A DNA stretch of 43,145 nucleotides from MGNI01 sp964353875 (lineage in GTDB: Bacteria; Chloroflexota; Anaerolineae; Anaerolineales; E44-bin32). Below the pieces are notes generated by a model. It saw only the letters and a list, made by a program, of their open reading frames with translations. It searched no databases and was not told the origin of the DNA. Position numbers and translations under genes: made by a program. Positions 16,904 to 24,934 of this stretch are shown here, in pieces; within the stretch, counting starts at the first letter, position 1, and each line of letters opens with the position of its first letter. Location: the NCBI GenBank assembly GCA_964353875.1, contig CAYGXU010000014.1:1-43145 (forward strand), given 5' to 3'.

Positions 16904-17563
16904 ATGGAAAAACCGTCCTTTTTAGGAAGAATTCGCTTCATCCTGGCCGATCCTCGCTATACGACCTTCGATCGGTTAGAGTATCTCAGCTACAATTTTT
17001 TCATTCTTGCGTTGGCTCTCATACTTCTCATTGGTGCGACATGGGCCATGGTCCAGGATGCCATGGCAACCGCTGAGTGTATCCTCTTCTTGGGGGTAAT
17101 ATTTGGATTTCTGCCTATGTTCGTGTGGCATAGAGCGCGTCACATCAACCAGCGTTTTGTCTATCCTTACCGTGCGATGCTGCTTGGCGAAGAGAGTGCC
17201 CAGGAGGAAACGCAAAAATCCGAACTAGTCACTGCCTACGCAACCAAATCGATTAAAGCAACCATATCCTTTCATGTGGTCCTAAGTATCATCTCAGGGG
17301 TGCTTTTGCTCTTGTTCATCCCCTTCATCTTTTTCGCCCTCCTCTTGCAGTTCGACACTCGCATCATTATCGGCGTCTCTATTGTTTTTGGCCTTGTCAT
17401 GATACCGATCGGCATCGCCTTATATAGGCACTTTTGGAAGCCGGTGGACGAGTTTCGTCAAGAGGCTTTTCCTGAATCTCGTTCCCCTGATTGGTTTTGG
17501 TTCCTTGTCGTCGCTCTGATCTTCGCCATTATCGTAGTGCTCCTTCTCCTCGCGAGGATATAG
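16904..17563 (+). CDS. Hypothetical multi-pass membrane protein
   Basis: 219 residues, not recognised. About five hydrophobic segments are visible: 28-50 (FFILALALILLIGATWAMV), 58-76, 120-150 (VVLSIISGVLLLLFIPFIFFALLL), 155-175 and 193-215. A cytoplasmic loop of about 40 residues with charged and QEETQKSE stretches lies between the first and second pairs. GGAGG lies 5 nt before the ATG at 16904, which fixes the start; an in-frame GTG 12 nt earlier overlaps the SD. It is followed after 231 bp by the RdhA-like gene on the same strand. A role as partner or anchor of that protein is possible but is not shown by any motif. Confidence 0.7.
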   Translation: MEKPSFLGRIRFILADPRYTTFDRLEYLSYNFFILALALILLIGATWAMVQDAMATAECILFLGVIFGFLPMFVWHRARHINQRFVYPYRAMLLGEESAQEETQKSELVTAYATKSIKATISFHVVLSIISGVLLLLFIPFIFFALLLQFDTRIIIGVSIVFGLVMIPIGIALYRHFWKPVDEFRQEAFPESRSPDWFWFLVVALIFAIIVVLLLLARI

Positions 17564-17794
17564 TCCAAGGCGATCGTAAAATCCCCCTTAGGACACTCGA
17601 CATCTCTTGTTCACGATTACAATTGGATCGTCGATCGGATATTTGTCGCCCCATCCAGTATGTGCGCGATGAAGTGATTCTTCCTCCTACACTTGACGAA
17701 GAAATTGAGATCTTCAGGGGCCGATTGATGGAAGACGATTGTCGCAGAGACTATCCTCTCAATTTAAGCCGGACGATTCCGAGGAGAACTGGAA

Positions 17795-19144
17795 ATGCAC
17801 AATGCTCTCATCTACACAATCATGATATCTGGTTTTCTACTCTCCCTATTCTTCTTCATCTTTGCCTGGACTTCCCATCGAGAGGGTGAAAAACGTGCAT
17901 GCTGGATCGCTGTCTTCTTCGCCCTTACGACCATAGCCCTTTCGGCTTTGGCGACGCTCCTCCCTTTTGTAGCACAACAAGTCCTCCTGCTGGTAGTTGC
18001 TGGCCTGGGAGTCGTCACCCTGGTCCTTTTGCTCCTGCCCATCGGCCATGTGAAAATGGGCAAGGATCCTCAAAGCCGATTCGATGAAAGGGACATCCCC
18101 TTCGCCCGAATACGACTGATCCCTGGCAGCCCTGAATATCAAGATTACTACAGCATGCGCCCAGAGCTGCGATCCTTCGATGAAAAGACGCGGGCATTCC
18201 CGGGACTGCTCTCGTTGGATGCTCTCAAAGCCCATCCGCTGGTCTTCCGCACGGCCGATGCAAGTTTCTCTATAACAGAAGCTTTGAGAGAGGAGGTGGA
18301 CGGACCCGTGGCTCCGACCCAAACTGCTTACCCGCCGGAAACGAACACCGCTTATCTCAAAGCCCTCACCCGCCATCTTGGCGCGGTTTCGGTTGGCGTC
18401 GCCGAGTTGCAGCCATCCCATCTCTACTCACACGTTGGATGTGGCAGCGGCGGGTATGGATCCCCGATTCACCTGAATCACCGTTACGCCCTGGCCCTCG
18501 CGGTCGAGATGGACCACCGAGCCATGGCAGCGGCTCCGGAAGCGCAGGTGGTGATGGAATCCGCCCGCCAATATGTCGAAGCTGCCAAGATCGCCCTGAC
18601 GTTGGGAACCCTCATCCGTTCAATGGGATATTCCGCCCGGGCCCATATTGACGGCAACTACCGCGTGGTGGCTCCTCTGGTGGCACGTGATGCTGGATTG
18701 GGGGAGATTGGCCGCATGGGGATTTTGATCACACCCCAATATGGCCCGCGTGTCCGTCTGGCGGTGGTCACCACAAACCTGCCTCTGATCCCCGATCAAC
18801 CCACAAGAGACCGCACTGTGTTGGACTTCTGTCGATTCTGTAAAAAATGCGCTGAGAATTGTCCCAGCCGTTCCATTCCATTCGACGATCGACAGGAGAT
18901 CGAAGGGGCTTTGCGATGGAGAATCAATCCCGATACCTGTTTCCGTTACTGGAATGTGATCGGTAGCGATTGTGGGCTATGCATGTCTGTCTGTCCTTAT
19001 TCCCATCCAGATCATTGGACGCACAACCTCGTTCGCTGGGCTGTCCGCCGCTCGGGTTTCGCACGCAGAGTTGCGCTTTGGATGGATGATGTCTTCTATG
19101 GTCGCAAACCAAGTCGTGGCCGAGTATTCGAATGGATACCATAA
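17795..19144 (+). CDS. Membrane-anchored reductive-dehalogenase-like iron-sulfur protein
   Basis: 449 residues. Three hydrophobic helices (about 5-25, 36-60, 64-87) precede a soluble domain related to RdhA and, more distantly, epoxyqueuosine reductase QueG. Two ferredoxin-type clusters have exactly the RdhA spacing: CX2CX2CX3CP (C346, C349, C352, C356) and CX10CX2CX3CP (C382, C393, C396, C400). LGEIGRMGILITPQYGPRVRLAVVTTNLPL before the clusters is the conserved corrinoid-domain segment. There is no TAT signal, and the positive charges after TM1 and TM3 predict a cytoplasm-facing catalytic domain, unlike exported respiratory RdhA. AGGAG lies about 10 nt before the ATG. No RdhB anchor gene is adjacent; the only nearby membrane gene is 16904-17563. 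Whether it dehalogenates anything cannot be told from sequence. Confidence 0.8.
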   Translation: MHNALIYTIMISGFLLSLFFFIFAWTSHREGEKRACWIAVFFALTTIALSALATLLPFVAQQVLLLVVAGLGVVTLVLLLLPIGHVKMGKDPQSRFDERDIPFARIRLIPGSPEYQDYYSMRPELRSFDEKTRAFPGLLSLDALKAHPLVFRTADASFSITEALREEVDGPVAPTQTAYPPETNTAYLKALTRHLGAVSVGVAELQPSHLYSHVGCGSGGYGSPIHLNHRYALALAVEMDHRAMAAAPEAQVVMESARQYVEAAKIALTLGTLIRSMGYSARAHIDGNYRVVAPLVARDAGLGEIGRMGILITPQYGPRVRLAVVTTNLPLIPDQPTRDRTVLDFCRFCKKCAENCPSRSIPFDDRQEIEGALRWRINPDTCFRYWNVIGSDCGLCMSVCPYSHPDHWTHNLVRWAVRRSGFARRVALWMDDVFYGRKPSRGRVFEWIP

Positions 19145-19374
19145 GGGTTAAAGGGAATGGCGATAATCCTGATCTCAGACGGTTGTATGCCGATCTTGCT
19201 GAGGTATAGGGCATCCTTCTGATTCTTCATCACCGTTGCTTCGTTTAGGATCGATTTACAATTTACCTGGTCTCTTAAACAGATTTAATACCCGTATACC
19301 CGCGCGGTTCTGCGCAGATCGATTCATTATTTAATTTTGGACTATGTGCTAGGAGTATGCGGATATAAAGTCTG

Positions 19375-21402
19375 TTAGCGGTTTATTTCGTCCAATACGA
19401 CAAAACGCACTTTCACGATCTCACCCAATGTATCAAACATGGTTTGTTCGATGGTTTCTTTAAGCCTCTCTTCCAACCATTGGCGGGCATAATCATTGGC
19501 GACGCCCAGAAGCATTGTCTCCCCCTGAACCCCCATTGCCTCGACATCCCTCACCCAGGTGTCGAAAGTGGCTCTATCCACCTCCGCCTGTAAACGACCA
19601 CGTACTACTTTCCAGGCGTGTTCTAAAGCAAGCGGCATTTTTTCCACCCCTTCAGCGAGAGTGGAAATCGAGTGCTTATCGACATCCCCCATCGTGACTC
19701 GATTTTCATTCCCCTCCGACTGCAGGTCCGTAAGCATGCTCAGAAATGTAAATGGAATAGCGCCGATTTCCATGAGTTTTAAATGAGCGTCTTGTTTTCT
19801 CAGCTCAGAGACTGTCTTTATTAAATCTGGTGGTATCCCTTCCAAACGACCAGTAAGCCAATGGTAACACTGCGCAGTCGGGATTTTAGCGAGTTGGAGA
19901 AAGGATTGTGGCGGGGCAGTTTCCTGATGGCGTTTATAGGCGAAAAAGACCGGGTATCGTATTTTGGGAAGAGAGAGGGCAAAGAGTAGCCAACCGATGA
20001 AAAACAGTAATTCTTCTTGGGAGGCTTGAGAAATTGATTGTCTTACCTTTTTGCCCACACCGGCACGTGAAAGTATCTCTTCGATTTGCCACTGATTTAT
20101 GAATGGGAGGGAGATTTCAGGAATCGATTGAACAACTTGCTCGTGTTGATTGGGGTCGTCTTTAATTGTAGTTTTGTTTTTAATTTTAAATGTCTTTAAC
20201 GCGTTAAATTTTGTCTCATCCTTGTTTAAATTTGTCCGATCACTTGTTAAGGAATGGGTTACTGCTGGTAAACCCTGTCCAAGGGATGTTAAATTTTCGC
20301 CTATGTCTGTGGAAGGTTCTCCACAGGTTGTTAAAGCTTGTCCGATGCTCGATGGAAGGTTTGTTAAATTTTGTCGATCGATAGCGATCGGGGTTGTTAA
20401 ATCCTGTCCTTGAAGCATTTGGTGATATTTCGCTTGATCATTGGGGTGGATAGGCTCCGACAGGCGCACAACGAGCAGAAGGTTGCGACGGTTGTTTGGA
20501 TCCTGAACATCCGATCTTTGGTGAAAGAAGGCTCTTGCATGGTCCGATTCAACCCAGCGTGAAAGACTCTTGCGGGATAGGCCAAGTTCGGTGGCGAGGC
20601 TGGTCAACCCACCAGAAATCCATACCTGGCCGATAGGAGCATCATTTTCCTGGTAGACACGGCTACGAAGAAGCAGGACTAACCAGCCCAGACCGGGAGA
20701 GAGGTCGGGGAGCCAGCGCAAAAGGAAATAATGTGTGGCCAGTGTAACCCGATCGGGTTGGATCCAACGGGCATGTAGCTCTGTGCAGGCTTGGTCGAGG
20801 CTTGGAGGGAGAGGGGTATCTTCTCCACGTTGGGTATAAACCAATTGCTGTATGGTGAGGGATATCTCTGGCAGAGGATAATTCCTCGGAAGCTCAAGTT
20901 TTTTCGCTTCGATGGCTTCTTCAATGGTGTGCAGCCAATCGCCGTCATCTGTGGGTGAGCGCTTTTCGAACCAAAGTGAGAGACGAGCCTGGTCCTGGGG
21001 TGTGAGCGGGATGTCCGCACGAACCATGAAGTCGGTCGGCTGGGAGCGAGGCGATTGGCGATCGGCCAGGTCCCCATGAGGGTTGCGGACGAACCAGGTA
21101 AGATAACCCGGATCTTTGAGCACTTGGTGGATGCGGACATGGGTGAGACCGCACCAACGACCCAGTTTACGCAGGGTAGTACAGACAGGGACTTCATCAT
21201 GACTGGAACGAGAGACGAAAGCTACCTGGCGAAAAGCGAGTACGACCCAAGCACGGCTTGTGCCGAGCAGGGGCAGCCATTGTTCGAGGTAGTAGCGAGG
21301 GACCGGAAGGATTGCATTGGGTCGGACGATAGCATCGTACGCCCGTTGGACCTCCGGTGTCACGCGTAGTTCTTCTTCGCTCAAGAGATATTGGTTTCCC
21401 AT
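19375..21402 (-). CDS. Putative replication-initiator-like protein: duplicated helix-turn-helix modules plus C-terminal DnaA domain I
   Basis: 675 residues. Two related modules are visible by eye. Residues 35-145 contain YYLEQWLPLLG, then VVLAFR, TLRKLGRWCGLTHVRIHQVL and MVRADIPLTPQDQAR. Residues 222-325 repeat this as YFLLRWLPDLS, VLLLRSR, LTSLATELGLSRKSLSRWV and VVRLSEPIHPNDQAK. Each contains a helix-turn-helix, recalling the two winged-helix domains of plasmid Rep proteins. Residues 332-400 are a low-complexity linker of about seven heptapeptide units (IGQALTT, IGENLTS, LGQGLPA, VTHSLTS). Residues about 591-675 match DnaA domain I (AWKVVRGRLQAEVDRATFDTW), used in DnaA for oligomerisation and helicase loading. 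There is no AAA+ or DnaA DNA-binding domain, so it is not DnaA. It lies next to the ATPase and ParA/ParB genes. Confidence 0.65.
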   Translation of the reverse strand: MGNQYLLSEEELRVTPEVQRAYDAIVRPNAILPVPRYYLEQWLPLLGTSRAWVVLAFRQVAFVSRSSHDEVPVCTTLRKLGRWCGLTHVRIHQVLKDPGYLTWFVRNPHGDLADRQSPRSQPTDFMVRADIPLTPQDQARLSLWFEKRSPTDDGDWLHTIEEAIEAKKLELPRNYPLPEISLTIQQLVYTQRGEDTPLPPSLDQACTELHARWIQPDRVTLATHYFLLRWLPDLSPGLGWLVLLLRSRVYQENDAPIGQVWISGGLTSLATELGLSRKSLSRWVESDHARAFFHQRSDVQDPNNRRNLLLVVRLSEPIHPNDQAKYHQMLQGQDLTTPIAIDRQNLTNLPSSIGQALTTCGEPSTDIGENLTSLGQGLPAVTHSLTSDRTNLNKDETKFNALKTFKIKNKTTIKDDPNQHEQVVQSIPEISLPFINQWQIEEILSRAGVGKKVRQSISQASQEELLFFIGWLLFALSLPKIRYPVFFAYKRHQETAPPQSFLQLAKIPTAQCYHWLTGRLEGIPPDLIKTVSELRKQDAHLKLMEIGAIPFTFLSMLTDLQSEGNENRVTMGDVDKHSISTLAEGVEKMPLALEHAWKVVRGRLQAEVDRATFDTWVRDVEAMGVQGETMLLGVANDYARQWLEERLKETIEQTMFDTLGEIVKVRFVVLDEINR
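20158..20409 (+). other. Candidate iteron-type replication origin inside the initiator-like gene
   Basis: Direct repeats matching GTTAAATTTTGTCC begin at 20203, 20224, 20267, 20288, 20330, 20363 and 20396; degenerate units fall at 20246 and 20309. The first seven positions, counting the degenerate ones, step by 21-22 bp (two helical turns), and the last two by 33. Beside them, 20158-20202 is an AT-rich tract that could be an unwinding element. The perfect inverted repeat CTGTGGA/TCCACAG (20307-20326) sits inside the array and contains TTCTCCACA (20317-20325), one mismatch from a DnaA box. The whole array lies in the linker-coding part of the gene. Confidence 0.55.
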
Positions 21403-21573
21403 CGAAAATATAAACTAGTTGGCGTGCAAAGCCCCTCCCCACGAAAGGGGCATCGAACAATACCCATCCCATCGAAGACCCGTGGCTATGGGCCTTTTAC
21501 GTTATTGAAAGGGAGCTGTGTTGAACACGAAATAATAAACGATATCAAATAACAAAGTATTTAATAATATCAA

Positions 21574-21912
21574 TTATAATCCTTCTTCGCCGACCATGAA
21601 TTTCACCAGATCAGCGAAGGAATCGATCACACCTTGTTGGTCAATCGTTGGTAAGCGCGCACTGCAGATACGCGCCAGAATCCCGGCGGTCTCACCCAAG
21701 GAAACTTTTCTTCCCAGCAAAGGGGAAAGCCGCTCCTGCCAGGAGTTGATCTCCCTACGTTCCCCATCGGTGAGATGGAAGACGGTCGCTTTTCGGGGAG
21801 CAACGCGTGGCGGCCGACCGCGTGGACGGGTGCGGATCAGGGACGTTGGACGCCGTGCCTCATAGAGTTGAACCCATGCGGGTTTCGTAGTCGTTTCCGA
21901 GTCGGGATTCAT
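21574..21912 (-). CDS. Small basic protein of the partition cassette (possible ribbon-helix-helix DNA binder)
   Basis: 112 residues from ATG 21912, which overlaps the stop of the ATPase gene as ATGA and implies translational coupling. The N-terminal 45 residues are basic and proline/arginine-rich (RTRPRGRPPRVAPRKA). They are followed by FHLTDGERREINSWQERLSPLLGRKVSLGETAGILARI, a strand-helix-helix pattern like CopG/ribbon-helix-helix domains. I do not recognise the family. The arrangement with the ExeA-like ATPase suggests a DNA-binding partner of that ATPase or of the replication protein downstream. Confidence 0.6.
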   Translation of the reverse strand: MNPDSETTTKPAWVQLYEARRPTSLIRTRPRGRPPRVAPRKATVFHLTDGERREINSWQERLSPLLGRKVSLGETAGILARICSARLPTIDQQGVIDSFADLVKFMVGEEGL

Positions 21913-22736
21913 TTGAACCCAATAACATCTTGCGCGATTCTGGAGTGGATGATATTGTCGTCCGTTTGCAGCAAGCGGTCGGTCGCCAAAGCGCAAAGAC
22001 GCACGATCTCACGCGGGACTCCTTGCGAACGTTCATAAAGCAGCTCGAAGGCATCATCGGCGATCAATGGCTCGCTTCTTCCAGCGACTTGCAGACGGAA
22101 GAGGATCATTTGCAGGGCGCTGGGCAAAGCCAATGGGGGCAGCACCATGCGCACGAAGATGCGAGCGTTGACCGCCTTGTCCATTTGGAATATGCTGGTC
22201 AACTCTTGTTGGCCGAAGGCCAATATCTGAATTACTTTCGCATCGTAGTCAAAGTTATAGAGGCGATGGATCACTTCTAGCGCTTCACGTACCATCAGTT
22301 GAGCATCATCCAGCAGCAGCACCACATTGCGATTGGAGCGGTAGGCTTCGACCATGGCCAATTCCAGCACCTCCATCTGGCGTTGCAAGCTACGTTGTGC
22401 CTGCAGGCCCATGGCGATCGAGATCTGACGGGCAGCGTCCATGGCTGATTTAAATGCGGCAGTATGGATATAATGGATGGATACCGTCTCGTCAGGCGCA
22501 TAAACATCATAGAGCCTTCTTGCCAGGCTGCTTTTTCCCATGCCCATGTCGCCGGTCACAAGCGCAAGGCCACGACGACGGGCAATCACCCCTTGAACCT
22601 GGCGATAGACTGCAAAATGTTCAGGACCGAGATATAGATAGCGAGGATCAGCGGAGAGTGTGAAAGGATCCTCTTTCAAACCCAGGCGTTCCAGACGCAC
22701 AAGACGCCATTCGTCATCACGCAGCGATGTGGCCAT
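21909..22736 (-). CDS. ExeA/TniB-like AAA ATPase
   Basis: 275 residues. The N-terminus LGLKEDPFTLSADPRYLYLGPEH is the typical ExeA/GspA-type opening. Walker A is GDMGMGKSS (62-70), Walker B is VVLLLDDAQ (138-146), and a sensor-like QILAFGQQEL and the C-terminal SQGVPREIVRLCALA helical region follow. Related ATPases serve in type II secretion (ExeA) or as transposition targeting factors (TniB, MuB-like). Here it is paired with ParA/ParB and a DnaA-domain protein, so a DNA-linked role is favoured. ATG 22736 is selected because AGGAG lies 9 nt upstream; an ATG at 22772 would lie within the operator region. It is transcribed divergently from parA and couples by ATGA to the next small gene. Confidence 0.85.
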   Translation of the reverse strand: MATSLRDDEWRLVRLERLGLKEDPFTLSADPRYLYLGPEHFAVYRQVQGVIARRRGLALVTGDMGMGKSSLARRLYDVYAPDETVSIHYIHTAAFKSAMDAARQISIAMGLQAQRSLQRQMEVLELAMVEAYRSNRNVVLLLDDAQLMVREALEVIHRLYNFDYDAKVIQILAFGQQELTSIFQMDKAVNARIFVRMVLPPLALPSALQMILFRLQVAGRSEPLIADDAFELLYERSQGVPREIVRLCALATDRLLQTDDNIIHSRIAQDVIGFK

Positions 22737-22768
22737 AGATCGATTCTCCTGCCGAATTGGCCACATTA

Positions 22769-22833
22769 TCACATAAGTAGTGTGAAATTACAATGGAAAT
22801 CACGTAATTTTGGAAAATTTTAAGGAAATTACG
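22769..22833. promoter_or_regulatory. Inverted-repeat cluster between the divergent ATPase and parA genes
   Basis: TCACA-7 nt-TGTGA (22769-22785) is followed by three copies of the AAATTAC word: GAAATTAC (22784-22791), inverted GTAATTT (22804-22810) and AAATTACG (22826-22833). The last two form the perfect pair CGTAATTT/AAATTACG with a 15-nt spacer. The position, shared by both divergent operons, fits an operator for ParA or the small basic protein. Confidence 0.5.
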
Positions 22834-22843
22834 ATAACTCTGT

Positions 22844-22872
22844 TTGATTGTACCTTGAGGCTGTGCTATCAT
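22844..22872 (+). promoter_or_regulatory. Promoter of parA
   Basis: TTGATT (22844-22849) and TATCAT (22867-22872) are spaced by 17 bp, 25 nt before the ParA start. It lies directly downstream of the inverted-repeat cluster. Confidence 0.55.
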
Positions 22873-22896
22873 TGTAACAAGCTTTGGAGAGCAAAA

Positions 22897-23748
22897 ATGG
22901 CAATTGTGATCGCTGTTGCAAATCAAAAAGGGGGAGTAGGAAAGACCACAACCGCCGTGAATCTCGCTGCTGGGCTGGCCATCCGCTTGCGCCATGAAAA
23001 AAGACCCTCCGGGCGTGTCCTCCTGGTGGATATCGATCCACAAGGTCATGGGTTGATGGCGGTAGCGTATGGCCGTCATCTTGCCAGAGCGGAGGATTCC
23101 CTGGCCGCCCTGCTGATGGAAACTCCCCCGCCCTCTGCACAACGTCTTCTGCGGCAAGGGATCCATCAATCCAATCTACACTTTATCCCTAGTAATACGC
23201 AAGCCATGGTGACGGCCAGGATGCGTCTGCCCTCCCTCATGGCGCGCGAAATGCGCTTGGCGAGAACGCTCGCCCCTATCTTGCCACAATTTGACTATGT
23301 CGTGATCGATACCCCACCTACGCTGGATGATTTGGTGATCAACGCGCTGGTCGCTGCCAACTATGTGGTTATCCCGGTGGAGACCTCCTACTTAGGCCTC
23401 TCTGGATTGAAGGACCTGCAGAACGCGATCGAGCAGGTCAGGCTGCATCTCAGCAGGAGCGACTTGCAGGTGTTGGGCTATTTACCCACCCGTTGCGTCC
23501 AACAACGGGTGGAGGTGGGGGAAATCATTGAGTATCTACGCAAGCATTATCCTGAACAAACCCTGAACCCCATCCATGAAACCACCGATCTAACCTATGC
23601 CCATTCAGCCCATATGGATGTGTTCACATATCGACCGCCTCGATCGAGAGAGGATGGACGCCTCGAGTCGAGTTCACGCGCCACCCAGGAATACGCCGAG
23701 TTCGTCAACGAGGTGGTGAGGCGTACGCGTCAGGAGAAGAACGCCTGA
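22897..23748 (+). CDS. parA: ParA-type partition ATPase
   Basis: 283 residues. The deviant Walker A NQKGGVGKTTTAVNLA is at the N-terminus (residues 9-24), the A' motif VLLVDIDPQGHG is near 42-53, and Walker B FDYVVIDTPPTLDDLVINAL lies near 131-150. It lacks the long N-terminal HTH of P1-type ParA, so it is the short Soj-like type that forms ATP-dependent dimers on DNA and moves ParB-bound DNA. GGAG lies 9 nt before the ATG. Its stop is 47 nt from the parB start, and that gap carries a parS-like palindrome. The cognate ParB is unusual, and the pair sits with an ExeA-like ATPase and a DnaA-domain protein, so this is probably an accessory replicon-type locus and not the chromosomal parAB beside oriC. 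Confidence 0.93.
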   Translation: MAIVIAVANQKGGVGKTTTAVNLAAGLAIRLRHEKRPSGRVLLVDIDPQGHGLMAVAYGRHLARAEDSLAALLMETPPPSAQRLLRQGIHQSNLHFIPSNTQAMVTARMRLPSLMAREMRLARTLAPILPQFDYVVIDTPPTLDDLVINALVAANYVVIPVETSYLGLSGLKDLQNAIEQVRLHLSRSDLQVLGYLPTRCVQQRVEVGEIIEYLRKHYPEQTLNPIHETTDLTYAHSAHMDVFTYRPPRSREDGRLESSSRATQEYAEFVNEVVRRTRQEKNA

Positions 23749-23756
23749 GGTTGAAT

Positions 23757-23771
23757 GACGAACCGCGGTTC
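23757..23771. promoter_or_regulatory. Candidate parS site, copy 1
   Basis: GACGAACCGCGGTTC, containing the perfect 12-bp palindrome GAACCGCGGTTC (23760-23771), lies between parA and parB. The same 15-mer recurs just after parB. Confidence 0.65.
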
Positions 23772-23795
23772 ACTTAACAGGAAGTTGAGGTTGGA

Positions 23796-24932
23796 ATGAG
23801 CAAACGCAAGCGCTTCAATCCCTTAGAGGAAATTGAACCTGGACTTGAGGGATCTGTCAGCCTTCACCCCGTCGAAATCATTGGCCAAGAAGCTATAAGT
23901 GGATTGGAACCGGGAACGGTGGAACGCATCGAGCGCCTGAAGCCGAGTCAAATGATACCCGATCGATTTCAGCCCCGTCGTCTCCTACCAAGCCAGATAC
24001 GCAGAAAATTCTTTCGCAGCGAGATCGACTGCTATCAGGCAGCCCTTGAGTGGCTGAACTTGGCCGAAAGCGATCCGGCTTGGAAGCTTCGGCTGCAAGA
24101 GCTGCTGGATATGGGTGGATCGTTTGAAGATCAGGGTCAGATCAAGCCAATCACCGGGATCTGGGTGGAGAGGGAAGAAGCGGGTTATGTCTTTCAAATA
24201 GAAACCGGGGAACGGCGCTTCTGGGCTGCATGCCTGTGGGCGGTGAAGAATGGGATGAACGCGGAGCCGGAGCTACGCGTCGAAGTGGTCAAGCGAGCCA
24301 CACGGCAACGGCAGGTGTTAGAGAATCGCCACGCACAAAATCCCTCCGCCGTCGGTCAGGCGTGCGAAGTCGCAGCTTTAATATTGGAAGAGATGGGGAT
24401 CAGCCCCGATCCAGGTTCCGGAGATGAGTTTGAATACTTCCGGATGGCATTGTCTAGGCGAACGCCGCGTGGATTGTGGCCGAAGTTGGAGCCGATCATG
24501 CAACACTCCACCCGCAGGATGCAACAATTGCTGGCGATCCTGCAATTGCCCATCCCACTCTTGGAGTTGGCTGACCGCCATCGTCTCCCGGAACGGGTGC
24601 TGCGTGAGATCCTTTCGCTACCGCAAACAAGTTGGAGTGAGGCTATCGAAGCCGCATTAAACGAGGGGTTGACCTCAGAGGAAATCGCGCAAATGGAAGT
24701 ACAGAAGCAGGTGCGAATCAGGCAGGATGACGGCCGCCGTGCGCCAGAGCGGATCGCTTTCACCGGGTTACGCCGTTTTCTGCGAGCAGTGCTGACCGCT
24801 GACCCGCAAGAGCGCTCCTTGATCTTGGATGGACTGGCGGATGAGCTCGTTGTGCAGGGGATGGCCGTGAAAATCCTGCCTCTCTTGAAAGGATTGAAAA
24901 GCCGCCTCGAAACTCGCCTGAGGGGCAACTGA
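23796..24932 (+). CDS. parB: ParB-like partition protein
   Basis: 378 residues. The ParB/Srx CTPase fold is recognisable from DRFQPRR (56-62), GQIKPITGIWVE (114-125), the nucleotide motif GERRFWA (138-144) and LENRHAQNPS in the place of ENLQR. HTH helices follow (about 185-260, including MQQLLAILQLP and LLELADRHRLPERVL). Compared with canonical ParB there is about 35 extra residues between QPRR and the GxIxPI strand. ParB binds parS, spreads as a CTP clamp and stimulates ParA. It starts 47 nt after parA and is flanked on both sides by GAACCGCGGTTC palindromes, which supports a cognate parS. Divergence from chromosomal ParB suggests a plasmid-type or element-borne lineage. Confidence 0.82.
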   Translation: MSKRKRFNPLEEIEPGLEGSVSLHPVEIIGQEAISGLEPGTVERIERLKPSQMIPDRFQPRRLLPSQIRRKFFRSEIDCYQAALEWLNLAESDPAWKLRLQELLDMGGSFEDQGQIKPITGIWVEREEAGYVFQIETGERRFWAACLWAVKNGMNAEPELRVEVVKRATRQRQVLENRHAQNPSAVGQACEVAALILEEMGISPDPGSGDEFEYFRMALSRRTPRGLWPKLEPIMQHSTRRMQQLLAILQLPIPLLELADRHRLPERVLREILSLPQTSWSEAIEAALNEGLTSEEIAQMEVQKQVRIRQDDGRRAPERIAFTGLRRFLRAVLTADPQERSLILDGLADELVVQGMAVKILPLLKGLKSRLETRLRGN

Positions 24933-24934
24933 AA

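Noticed and set aside
19375..21402. Calling the DnaA-domain protein DnaA and the locus oriC
   Set aside because: It lacks the AAA+ and DNA-binding domains of DnaA, and no rpmH, dnaN or recF is nearby.
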